Of a DNA stretch of 8,201 bases, positions 1 to 6,736 are shown piece by piece (position 1 is the first letter of the stretch; every line of letters starts with the position of its first letter). Made by a program: the position numbers and the translations under genes. The notes under the pieces were generated by a model that was given only the letters and a program-made list of their open reading frames with translations, was not told where the DNA came from and searched no databases. The DNA is from Fimbriimonas sp. (GTDB lineage: Bacteria > Armatimonadota > Fimbriimonadia > Fimbriimonadales > Fimbriimonadaceae), in NCBI GenBank assembly GCA_030447945.1, contig JAUJNV010000086.1:1-8201 (forward strand), given 5' to 3'.

Positions 1-86
1 AGGAGGGAGGCCCCACCGCACGCCACCGCCATTAAAGCCCCCGCCGCCATGAGGCAGCCCGCCGTCTTCTCCTTGCCTGCGCTCAT
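1..86 (-). CDS. Possible start of exported or lipoprotein gene (partial)
   Basis: Read on the minus strand, an ATG at 86-84 opens a frame that stays open to the window edge (28 codons). It starts MSAGKEKTAGCLMAAGAL: a short lysine-containing head, then a small-residue hydrophobic stretch reaching a Cys (roughly residues 14-23), the shape of a signal peptide or lipoprotein signal. No family can be assigned from so little. The Shine-Dalgarno match is weak. Its start lies only 18 bases from the TTG proposed for the hydrolase on the other strand, which leaves no room for separate promoters and lowers confidence. A plus-strand frame is also open from base 1 to the TGA at 106-108, so the end of a plus-strand gene is the alternative. 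Confidence 0.35.
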   Translation of the reverse strand, partial: MSAGKEKTAGCLMAAGALMAVACGGASL

Positions 87-104
87 CCTAACGAGGGACA
101 CCCT

Positions 105-872
105 TTGACTCCGGTTCCGTTCGTCGTGAAAAGAGGCGACGCTCGCCGCCCGAACCGCGCCACGCGGCAAACGATCCCAAATGGGATGCGCAAGTGGGGG
201 CCGAGGAGCGAAGGGCGTCTCAGCGCCCGCCCGGGCGCGGTAGCCGAAGCCGCCCCAGATGGCCTCCACTCGCTGGGGCTCGCCCCTCGTCGGGACGCTC
301 TGCTCTACGTGCCGCCGAGCTGCCGTCCGGGCCGGCCCGCTCCGCTGGCCCTCATGCTGCACGGAGCCGGGGGAATCGAGCGTCACGGACTGGACCTCCT
401 CCGCCCGCTCGCGGACGAAGCGGGACTGATCTTGCTCTCCCCCGCGTCGCGGGAACGGACGTGGGATGTGATCCTGGCAGAGTACGGCCCCGACGTCGCT
501 TTCATCGATGAAGCCCTCCGCGCGACCTTCCGCCGCTGCACCGTCGATCAGGACCGCCTGGCGATCGGCGGCTTCTCCGACGGCGCTTCCTACGCGTTGT
601 CGCTCGGCCTCACCAATGGAGACCTCTTCACCCACATCCTCGCCCTGTCGCCCGGCTTTGCCGCGCCGGCGGCCCAGGAGGGCAGCCCGAAGATATTCGT
701 GTCTCACGGCACCCAGGACCGCGTCCTTCCCATCGACCGGTGCAGCCGCCGGCTCGTGCCAACCCTTCAGCGGGCGGAGTACGAGGTGCGTTACGTCGAG
801 TTCGAGGGGGGCCACACGATCCCGCGGGAGATCGCGGTCGACGCCTTGCGCTGGTTTCTCGGCGGCACCTAA
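105..872 (+). CDS. Alpha/beta-hydrolase, esterase / PHB-depolymerase-like
   Basis: This intact 255-residue protein has the full layout of a serine esterase of the alpha/beta-hydrolase fold. It shows LYVPPS as the first core strand (67-72), the oxyanion-hole motif LHGAGG (85-90), the nucleophile elbow GGFSDGAS with Ser158, HGTQDR with the acid Asp205, and GGHTIP with the base His237. The family (phospholipase/carboxylesterase and PHB-depolymerase-like hydrolases) cleaves carboxylic esters; the substrate cannot be told here. The TTG at 105 has a good Shine-Dalgarno, GAGGGA at 93-98, six bases upstream. The first in-frame ATG is at 186. Residues 1-45 are Arg-rich, match no domain, and show no clear signal peptide, so the later start or an early frame error is possible. 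The gene ends 19 bases from the convergent DUF2695 gene. Confidence 0.82.
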   Translation: MTPVPFVVKRGDARRPNRATRQTIPNGMRKWGPRSEGRLSARPGAVAEAAPDGLHSLGLAPRRDALLYVPPSCRPGRPAPLALMLHGAGGIERHGLDLLRPLADEAGLILLSPASRERTWDVILAEYGPDVAFIDEALRATFRRCTVDQDRLAIGGFSDGASYALSLGLTNGDLFTHILALSPGFAAPAAQEGSPKIFVSHGTQDRVLPIDRCSRRLVPTLQRAEYEVRYVEFEGGHTIPREIAVDALRWFLGGT

Positions 873-891
873 TCCACGTGCGCGGCCAATT

Positions 892-1188
892 TCAGGAGAA
901 GCGGTCTTCGACATTGGCGAGGACCTCACAGTCACACCCTCCGCCCTGCGCCACCAGCCAACTCGTCGTCGGCTCCTCCGGCAACCCTCGTTCACGCAGA
1001 AACTCGCGGGTCAAACGAAGAGTCTGGTCGCAGCCTTGCCCCAGAGCCTGGTCGAGGTAGTCGAAGAGCGCCCGCAGTTGCGGCTTCGGCAGCGGCAGCC
1101 CCGCTTCGAAATCCGCCCGCTCCCGCTGCTTGAAGCGGCGCTTGATCTCCTTCCGTCGCTGCTTTTCCTCAGGCGTCGGCATACACAT
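892..1188 (-). CDS. DUF2695 family protein
   Basis: This intact 98-residue protein has a basic, charged N-terminal helix (about residues 6-26), then LFDYLDQAL (41-49), a CD pair at 53-54, a TLRLTREFL helix and the C-terminal signature GGGCDCEVLANV (82-93). That arrangement, CD...TREFL...W...GGxCDCEVLxNV, is what I recall of DUF2695, a family of small proteins of unknown role. The clustered Cys/Asp residues suggest metal binding (inference). The start is ATG 1188 or ATG 1182. A GGTGAG sequence overlapping the stop codon of the upstream gene could serve as ribosome-binding site. Only 11 bases separate the two genes, so they are probably co-transcribed and translationally coupled. Confidence 0.85.
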   Translation of the reverse strand: MCMPTPEEKQRRKEIKRRFKQRERADFEAGLPLPKPQLRALFDYLDQALGQGCDQTLRLTREFLRERGLPEEPTTSWLVAQGGGCDCEVLANVEDRFS

Positions 1189-1199
1189 TCAGACGCATC

Positions 1200-1484
1200 T
1201 CACCATCCGATGACTTCATCGGAAGCGTCCTCCCCGTAAGCGATCTGGGGCACGGTTCCAACACCGTCCCAGTTCGGATCATTGTCATCCTTGTCGATCT
1301 CCGACCACAGGAAGTGGACCTCCGAGAGCCGCTCCGCATATCTCATAGCAAGGCGGTCTCCCCACGCTTGTGCGTGAGCCTCCGTCTCCGCCGTGATGGA
1401 AATGCACGCCGGCCACTCATAGTCTTCGTCGGTTGGCTCCATCGACGTATCCCGGAACCAGACAACGTAGAGGAAGGGCTTCAT
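1200..1484 (-). CDS. Small conserved hypothetical protein
   Basis: This intact 94-residue acidic protein begins MKPFLYVVWFRDTS and ends with DASDEVIGW. It has a Trp-rich first strand, a YEWPACISI strand (about residues 23-31), and a helix with AHAQAWGDRLAMRYAE (36-51). This looks like a small alpha/beta protein; no signal peptide, membrane segment or catalytic motif is visible. I do not know a named family. It is the first gene of a two-gene unit with the DUF2695 gene 11 bases downstream, so a shared function is likely. No strong Shine-Dalgarno precedes the ATG at 1484. Confidence 0.75.
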   Translation of the reverse strand: MKPFLYVVWFRDTSMEPTDEDYEWPACISITAETEAHAQAWGDRLAMRYAERLSEVHFLWSEIDKDDNDPNWDGVGTVPQIAYGEDASDEVIGW

Positions 1485-1519
1485 GGAAACGGTTTCTTAG
1501 AGAGGATAGAGAAACGCTT

Positions 1520-1806
1520 GGACCCCCTTCCGTTGCCGCGATGGTCTTTGCGCGGGAGGGGGTGGAGGTTCTGGAAAATATCGGCTACGCACGAGCTTCC
1601 GTCTAAGCCGAGACCTCCCGGAGTCTCACGCAGAGGCGCAGAGGGCGCAGAGGGCGCAGAGATCGCTCCACCCTTGGCGTCTGGCTTACCGCGGGGCTTT
1701 GTGTAACGCGAACACACCTCTGCGCCCTCTGCGCCTCTGCGTGAGACTCACCGGCCTGAGGAACTGCCCCTCCCCCGCAAGAACCATCGGTAAGGGAAGA
1801 GGGTCC
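1520..1806. repeat. Large imperfect inverted repeat with perfect 32-bp inner stem
   Basis: The 360-base gene-free stretch 1485-1844 is dominated by this palindromic element. The inner arms 1621-1652 and 1718-1749 are perfect 32-bp reverse complements (GAGTCTCACGCAGAGGCGCA...), around a 65-base loop. Each arm contains the 9-mer GGCGCAGAG: three copies on the left (1635-1661), two on the right (1718-1735, as complement). An outer pair also matches: 1520-1561 aligns with the reverse complement of 1767-1806 at about 34 of 42 positions with one 2-base gap. The left side carries about 40 extra bases between outer and inner arms (near 1563-1615). Short ORFs here encode Arg/Ala/Glu/Gly repeats and are not real proteins. 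It follows the stop of the MBL gene and precedes the 1484 gene, so it could terminate the upstream transcript. Confidence 0.85.
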
Positions 1807-1844
1807 GGAAGGTTTGGACATCAGCTCAGAAGATCCTCTTGAAC

Positions 1845-2748
1845 CTACGGGTTCTTGGGCACGTAGGCGGTCCCCGTCTCGGCCTGGGTCGGGTTCTCCA
1901 CGTACTTCCCGTGCGTCGGCACGGCGACTTGGTCGAAGTCCCTCGCAAGCGCGTGGAGGGCCGCTCGCATCGGCGGGCCCTGCATCGCCCGTCCGTGTCC
2001 GGTGATCACGATCTCAGGCTCCAGGGCGGCGAGCTTCTGGACGGAGGCGCGGGAGGCTTCCCAGTCTTGCGTGAAGTACATGGGCGGTCCGTGCATCTCC
2101 GGCTCGGGTCATCGCCGCGTAGGCCGACTCTTGGGCCGTAGTGATGAAGGCGTCGGCGGCGATCAGCGTCCGGTCTTCCTCCCGCCAGAGTGCGACTTGC
2201 TCCCGGCGTGCGCTCCGGCACGAATCCATTGCCACCCGGGCATGTGCGGGATGCTCCTGTCCGAGGGCAATGCTGGAGCCGCCGGTTGACGTTCACGGGA
2301 CCGCGCGGAAAGAAGCCGGAGAGCTGGAGCAGCCATACCGCCGCCCACCGAAGGATCGGGCGGCGGGTAGGTGGCAGAGCCGTCGAGGTAGGGGAACTCC
2401 AGCTCGTGGGCGTACACCGGCACGTCCCACCGCTCCGCGAGGTCCTCCGGCGCTTCGACGTGGTCGAAGTGCCCGTGCGTGAGGACGATCGCCGCGGGGA
2501 ACGACGCCCGGCCGAACCGATCTTCCGCGACCCCGCGATCCTCGCCCGGCGGTGCCCATGACACCGGCGTCCACGAGGACCCACCGACGGTCGCCGGCAT
2601 CGGGCAGGCCCCAGTAGACGACGCCGATGATCGCCAGCCGCTTGTAAGCGAGATCGGGCAGAACCTCATGGGTGCCGTCGGCCCTGAAGGAGTCGTGATC
2701 CGGATCGTCGGCGCGGGCGAGGGGGTCGAGGTACATTTGCTGGTCCAT
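1845..2748 (-). CDS. MBL-fold metallo-hydrolase (frameshifted)
   Basis: The composite protein is about 300 residues and is read through at least four frame changes. From ATG 2748 it starts MDQQMYLDPLARAD, with VYWGLPDAG and WVLVDAGV as the first beta strands and metal-site Asp. The metallo-beta-lactamase signature THGHFDHV lies near 2457-2480, LIAADAF with the bridging Asp near 2152, and ITGHGRAM with the last metal His near 1997. It ends AYVPKNP at TAG 1847-1845. The fold usually binds two metal ions, commonly zinc, and hydrolyses esters, thioesters or lactones; the substrate is unknown. The segment expected to read TPGHTPGHVALW (near 2180-2215) is garbled. A structured 99-base spacer separates it from the gene upstream on the same strand. 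Confidence 0.75.
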
Positions 2749-2766
2749 GGCTACTCTGCGCCCAGA

Positions 2767-2799
2767 CGGGAGAGGCTCGGGGCGAGGTTCCGTCTCCCG
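2767..2799. other. Hairpin in the spacer upstream of the MBL gene
   Basis: CGGGAGA at 2767-2773 pairs with TCTCCCG at 2793-2799. Between them CTCG-GGG-CGAG forms a small inner hairpin. There is no T tract, so it is not a classical intrinsic terminator. It sits 19 bases upstream of the MBL start codon on the minus strand, where it could influence translation or mRNA stability. This is inference only. Confidence 0.3.
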
Positions 2800-2847
2800 G
2801 CTAGACCATCCCCTCTACTTCTGAAACCGGTCAAAGCGAGAGGGCGG

Positions 2848-3179
2848 TCAACCTCGCCGTAGATCCTCGAGCTTCCGCCTGTCTTTGGGCCGAAGCGGTG
2901 CCACGGACTTGTTCCTGCATCCGCTTCAACGGGTCCGGAGATGCCTTCCAGCAGCTCGGGAAAGCAGTACACCGGCATCAAGTGGAAGCTCACGTATCTC
3001 TTCCTGGCCAATACGGAGCCGAAGTAGATCGGCTTGCCCTTCTTGTCTTTCTGCCGGGTGATGAGCGTGTAATTCTTCTCATCGTCGCTCAGGACGGCGA
3101 GCGCGGGCTGGTGCCGCGCCAAGATGGCCCGCAGGCGGTCGAATACGGTTGCGCTATCCAGTCCTTTCTTCATCGTCAT
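2848..3179 (-). CDS. Small conserved protein with YVSFHLMPVY motif (frameshifted C-terminus)
   Basis: The N-terminal two thirds read cleanly from ATG 3179 (or ATG 3173): MTMKKGLDSATVFDRLRAIL, then NYTLITRQKDKKGKPIYFGS and RKRYVSFHLMPVYCFPELLE. The order (short helix, charged hairpin, then FGxVxxxxxYVSxHLMPVY) resembles a family of small soluble uncharacterised proteins of about 110-130 residues, possibly related to DUF1801; I am not certain of the name. Downstream of LLEGISGP the frame drifts. Two small shifts restore LKRMQEQVRG and then KDRRKLEDLRRG, ending at TGA 2850-2848, which gives a length of about 110 residues. Without the shifts the frame runs on to 2751 with unconvincing sequence. 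No signal peptide or membrane segment is seen. It probably shares a transcript with the MBL gene. Confidence 0.6.
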
Positions 3180-3262
3180 GTCGGCAGGCTCAGAAGCCCT
3201 GGCCTACCCGGCAAGCTTACGGCAAAAGTCCTTTTCGTGCCCCCTGGCGCCCCGTCACCTCG

Positions 3263-3768
3263 TCAGGAGCCAGCGAAGTAAGGGTTGTGGGTGAAGTCGT
3301 GCGCGATCTTCCGGAACTAGCCACGGACGTACTTCTCATGGACCCAGTTAGATAGCTCCACCACTTCCTGAGTCTCCTCAGCGCCATTCTCGACCAACTC
3401 ACAGGCGAGTTGCACCGTGTGGGCAAGCCGGCGAGCGTCGTCGTCTTCGCACTTTAGCCGCGCAAGTGCAGCCTGGCAGGCCGGTATATGCGGGGACAGA
3501 TATCCTCCCCAAGCCATGGCTAGGATCATCACTGCTACAAGGCAGCCGTCACGCAGGAAGATTCGATCATCCCGGTCAAGGCCTGGAAAATCGAGGTACT
3601 CCCAATAGGAAGGTTGTAGACCGACCCATAGTCCAGGTCGCCCATGATGTTAAATACCTGACAACTGATGGTAGAGCAGGCAACATCTGCTCTACCTGCT
3701 GCTTCAGAACTCCAATCGACTTCTCCGCTGCCGGTGTGCAGGTCTTGGAACTGTCGGTTGATCTTCAT
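3263..3768 (-). CDS. Hypothetical protein, probably one broken gene
   Basis: Two adjoining minus-strand frames read as one possible protein. From ATG 3768 the first gives MKINRQFQDLHTGSGEVDW and continues to about 3620 (MGDLDYGSVYN). A shift near 3610-3630 enters a frame that reads SYWEYLDFPGLDRDDRIFL, LVAVMILAMAWGGYL and AALARLKCEDDDARRLAHT, ending YVRG at TAG 3319-3317. Past that TAG the same frame continues as FRKIAHDFTHNPYFAGS to TGA 3265-3263, which also looks protein-like. The segment around LVAVMILAMAWGGYL is hydrophobic. I recognise no family. Alternatively these are two genes with the second starting at ATG 3529. It begins 31 bases after the rng stop on the same strand. Confidence 0.45.
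3670..3696. repeat. Perfect 10-bp inverted repeat with 7-base loop
   Basis: GGTAGAGCAG at 3670-3679 is the exact reverse complement of CTGCTCTACC at 3687-3696, around the loop GCAACAT. No T tract follows on either strand. It lies inside the N-terminal part of the broken hypothetical gene, so it may be a coding coincidence, an mRNA hairpin or a protein-binding palindrome. Confidence 0.4.
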
Positions 3769-3799
3769 GGCCTGCTGGAGGCTACGCTGTTAGCGCCTC

Positions 3800-5596
3800 C
3801 TACGCCAGACTCCGAGACCCGCCGCCCTCGCCGGGAGGATCGCCTCCGCCACCGGCGTACGACCGCCGGATATCTTGAAGCACCACCTTCAGCCGGTGCC
3901 CGATCTGGCTTGCGGCGTCGAGGAGCTCCACGTAGTAGCCGTCGTCGGTCCAGCTCGCGATCTTGTTCGCAGCTAAAGGCGGAGTGGCGGACGTTGACCT
4001 CCAGCACCTGCGCGCGTGGCGGTAGCCCATGAACTCGCGGTCGAACCCTCGATCGTGCCCGCGGATTCCGGTGTACCTCGTACTCTGCGTCGAAGTTCGC
4101 GCGGACGTAGATCCTGACGCATCTCAGCTCCAAGTCCTCTACGTTCTCGCCGTCGAGTCCGATGAGCGCCTCCACGACTGACGGGTGGCACTCCACGAGG
4201 AACGCGCTTGCTGCCTCCGCGCCGCGGCGCCACATGTCGCGCTCGATGTTCAGGCTTACCGTCTCCTTGCTCGGGATGCGGCCCACGCCGTCGCACATGG
4301 GGCAGATCTCCGGATCTCCTGGAGTAACCGACTTCGCCAGTGCGCTTGCGGGTGATCTCGACCAGGCCCAGGACGAGATGCGGCCGACGTTGAGTCCGGG
4401 CACGGTCCTTGTTCAGGCCGTCGCGTAAAGAAGTCGAGCACCTTCTTGCGGTCGCTCTCGTTCTCCATGTCGATAAAGTCGACCACGATGATCCCGCCCA
4501 TGTCGCGCAGCCGGGAGCTGGCGCAGGGCCTCGGCCGCCGCCTCCATGTTCGCCTTGACGATGGTCTCGCCGAGGTTCGTGCCCACGTGCTTGCCCGTGT
4601 TCACGTCGATCGCGGTGAGGGCCTCCATCTCGCCGATCACGAGCGACCCGCCGGACTTCAACGGAACCTTGCGGCCCATGATCCGCTCCAGCTCGCGCTC
4701 GACGCCGTAGTGGTCGTAGATCGGCTCTTCCTGGTCGTAGAGCAGGATGCGGTCCCGCATCTCGGGGCGACCATGTTGGCCACGAGGTGGACCTTCTCGT
4801 ACTCGTCAGGGTCGCCGATGATCATCCGCCCCATCCCTCGCCGAAGAGGTCGCGGACGGTGCGGAAGAGGAGGGTCTGGTCGCGGTGGACGCAGGCGGGG
4901 CCTTGCTGGCGCTTGGCGACTTTGAGGACGTCGCCCCAGAGATGCTGGAGGAAGGCGATCGTCCGCTCTCAGCCCGCTCTCGGTCCGCCCCTCGCCTCCG
5001 TGCGGAGGATGAGGCCGAACCCGTCGGGGATGATCCTGGTCGCCGACGCTTCAGGCGGTCATGCCTGCTCCTGTCCTCGATCTTATGGCTGACGCCGACG
5101 CTGCTGGACTCAGGCATCAGCACGACGAAGCGGCCGGGGAGGGCGATGCTGTTCACGCGGGCGCCTTTCGTGCCCCGCGGTCCCTTGGTCACCTGCACCA
5201 TCACTTGCTGGCCCGGCTTCAGGAGGTCCCTCGATCTTGCGCCGCCGCAGCTCGCTCCGCCGGACGGACGAGGGCGATGTTGTCGCGCCTTCATCCGGGA
5301 GGATGTCGGCGACGTACAGGAACGCGTTGCGCCCAGGCCGATGTCCACGAACGCGGCGTCCGCGCCGGGGAGCACGTTCATCACGATCCCCTTAAAGATG
5401 GACCCGACGACCTCGCTGCCCGCTCCACGCGGTACTCCATGAGCCGCGCCGTCCTCCAGGAGCGCGATACGGGTCTCGCGGTTCGTAACGTTGACGATGA
5501 GTTCATTCTTGTTCTCGCGCCCGCCGTTGTTGGCGGGGGAGCTGCTGGGGGTAGACGGGGCCGACGCCCACGCCTGCTTCTCGAATTTGCGATCAT
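3800..5596 (-). CDS. rng: Ribonuclease E/G (frameshifted)
   Basis: The composite is about 600 residues, interrupted by at least six indels. RNase E/G is an Mg-dependent endoribonuclease that processes rRNA and decays mRNA. The start is probably ATG 5596, with one base then missing before RKFEKQAWASAP. The N-terminal S1-type region contains NELIVNVTNRETRIALLEDG, MNVLPGADAAFVDIGLG, DLLKPGQQVMVQVTKGPRG and LPGRFVVLMPES. The catalytic part has RMIIGDPDEYEKVHLVANMV, RILLYDQEEPIYDHYGVERE, GEMEALTAIDVNTGKHVGTN with the first metal Asp near 4606, and GGIIVVDFIDMENESDRKKV with the second near 4479. GDPEICPMCDGVGRIPSKET near 4293-4304 carries the CPxC zinc-link Cys pair. The C-terminal part resembles a TRAM-like beta domain (VEVNVR...DGYYVELLDAA...LKVVLQDIRRSYA). 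It ends at TAG 3802-3800. It is divergent from the FmdB-like gene. Confidence 0.88.
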
Positions 5597-5701
5597 TTAG
5601 CTTCTCAGCGGTAAGAACCCCAGTGTACTCGGCGCGCGGCGCTCTTTATGGGTCGCAGATCCTACAGCGAAGCTGCGGCTTCCGGTCGGTATCCTCTCTC
5701 C
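5597..5701. promoter_or_regulatory. Divergent spacer between rng and the FmdB-like gene
   Basis: This 105-base intergenic region separates the minus-strand rng start from the plus-strand FmdB-like GTG, so it should hold both promoters. On the rng side, GAGAAG lies about four bases upstream of the ATG as a possible ribosome-binding site. No confident -35/-10 pair was recognised, and no clear Shine-Dalgarno precedes the GTG at 5702. Confidence 0.4.
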
Positions 5702-6037
5702 GTGCCCGTCTACGAGTACCGCCGCGCCGGTTGCGGGAAGAAGTTCTCTGCCTTGATCGGTATGACCGCTGAGCCCGACGACGAGAAGTGCCCCTGCTGC
5801 GGAAGCACCCTCGACACCTCCAAGCTCGTCAGCCGCTTCGCCCGCCTCCGCACCGAAGACGACCGCATCGACGCCCTCGCGGACGGACTGGAGGCGCGGG
5901 GTGAGCCGGACAGCCCCCAAGAGATGCGCAGCATGATGCGCGAAATGGGCAAAGCGCTCGACGAAGACATGGGGGACGAGATGGAGGAGATGTTTGAGGC
6001 GGACATGGAAGGCGAAGGAGCGGGCGATGAGGAGTAG
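5702..6037 (+). CDS. FmdB-type zinc-ribbon protein, one ligand Cys replaced
   Basis: From GTG 5702 this intact 111-residue protein starts MPVYEYRRAGCGKKF, matching the FmdB/CxxC_CxxC_SSSS family start MPxYEYRCxxCG. The second knuckle is present as KCPCCGS (Cys30, Cys33). In the first knuckle only Cys11 remains: residue 8, normally Cys, is Arg (codon CGC at 5723-5725), so the ribbon has three of four expected ligands. The family's role is poorly known; it is usually described as a putative regulatory zinc ribbon. Residues about 75-111 form a long Met- and Glu/Asp-rich helical tail (MRSMMREMGKALDEDMGDEM). An in-frame ATG at 5648 would add 18 residues but would hide the conserved start. It is followed by tdk 92 bases downstream, possibly in one transcript. 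Confidence 0.82.
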   Translation: MPVYEYRRAGCGKKFSALIGMTAEPDDEKCPCCGSTLDTSKLVSRFARLRTEDDRIDALADGLEARGEPDSPQEMRSMMREMGKALDEDMGDEMEEMFEADMEGEGAGDEE

Positions 6038-6129
6038 CGGAGGGAACTACGGCATTGCGGTGTTATGGGGTGTTCCGGATCTCCTGGGAACATCGTAACG
6101 CCGCGATACTGTACCACCGAGGCTCCGAA

Positions 6130-6682
6130 TTGAAGGCTCTTGGGAAAATCACGGTCGTCTGTGGCAGCATGTTCGCGGGGAAGAGCGAGAGCGATCCGGC
6201 TCCTGCGCGGCGGTCGTCGGCGAAGAAGAAGGCAGGTGTTCAAGCCCGCGCTCGACAAGCGGCAATGACGACGCGATGGTGGTGACGCACTTCGGCGTGC
6301 GGCACGAGCTGCCCGTGGCGTCGGTGAAAGAGCTCAAAAGGCGGTCGAACTCGACACCCATGTCGTGCTGATCGAAGAGGCGCAGTTCTTCGATCCTTCG
6401 CTCATCGATCTCGTCGTGGAGCTCGCGGACAAAGGGCGCGAGGTCGTCTGCGCCGGTCTGGACCAGATTTCCGCCGCCAGCTCTTCGACCCATGCCTGGG
6501 CTTTCCTCGCCGTCGCCGACGAGGTACTGAAGTCTCCAGATCTGTCAAATGCGGCGCCGCTGCCACACACCCAGCGGACGCCGACGGCAAGCCCGCCCGC
6601 GAAGACGAGCCCGTCATCCTCATCGGCGCGACCGAGGCCGTACGAGGCGAGATGCCGGGCGTGCTACAGACTGAGGCGTTAG
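6130..6682 (+). CDS. tdk: Thymidine kinase, type II (frameshifted)
   Basis: This enzyme transfers the ATP gamma-phosphate to thymidine in the dTMP salvage pathway. The composite is about 185 residues with at least six indels. From TTG 6130 it reads MKALGKITVVCGSMFAGKSE, with the P-loop GSMFAGKS. Then come VFKPALDKR, VVTHFGVRHELPVASVKE, DTHVVLIEEAQFFDPSLIDL (with the catalytic-Glu motif as EEAQF rather than the usual DEAQF), GREVVCAGLDQ, DFRRQLFDPMPGL and AVADEVLK. The zinc-binding lid follows as a Cys-x2-Cys region near 6542-6551, disturbed by an indel, and CRACYRLRR at the end. The stop is TAG 6680-6682, inside the following stem-loop. The open frame extends upstream to a TTG at 6055, but those residues do not match the family. 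Genuine pseudogenisation is possible, but sequencing error is more likely. Confidence 0.85.
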
Positions 6683-6734
6683 GGCGTTAAGGCGCTGGAC
6701 AGGGTCCAGAACGTCTTAACGCCTCAACGCCCTC
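6673..6734. terminator. Long stem-loop between convergent genes
   Basis: CTGGAC (6695-6700), the loop AGG and GTCCAG (6704-6709) form the tip. Below it GCGTTAAGGCG pairs with CGTCTTAACGC (one G-T pair), after an AA bulge. GAGGCGTTAGG then pairs with CTCAACGCCCTC with one bulge and one mismatch, for about 25 pairs in total. It fills the gap between the tdk stop, which lies in its left arm, and the minus-strand stop at 6737. No T tract follows on either strand, so a bidirectional terminator or RNA-stabilising role is inferred, not shown. Confidence 0.6.
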
Positions 6735-6736
6735 CC

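Noticed and set aside
508..1239. 243-codon plus-strand ORF
   Set aside because: It overlaps the end of the hydrolase in another frame and the whole DUF2695 gene on the other strand. Its product is Ala/Arg/Pro/Ser-rich with no motif, typical of a shadow frame in GC-rich DNA.
1635..1735. CRISPR-like array
   Set aside because: The repeated units are 9-mers without spacers, arranged as inverted arms; no direct repeats with unique spacers and no cas genes are seen.
1481..1821. Short ORFs with GAEGAEGAE-like or HAEAQRAQR-like peptides
   Set aside because: They are translations of the inverted repeat and lack start signals or domains; such peptides arise wherever this repeat type occurs.
3650..3720. 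tRNA-like sequence (GGTAGAGCA as in a D-arm)
   Set aside because: No acceptor stem, anticodon arm or GTTCGA-type T-loop can be built around it; it is simply one arm of a palindrome.
4446..5600. Long plus-strand ORFs opposite rng
   Set aside because: The minus strand carries all the conserved RNase E/G motifs; the plus-strand products are low-complexity and motif-free.
6055..6129. Upstream extension of tdk from TTG 6055
   Set aside because: The 25 extra residues do not resemble thymidine kinases, which start just before the KITVVCGSMFAGKS strand and P-loop.
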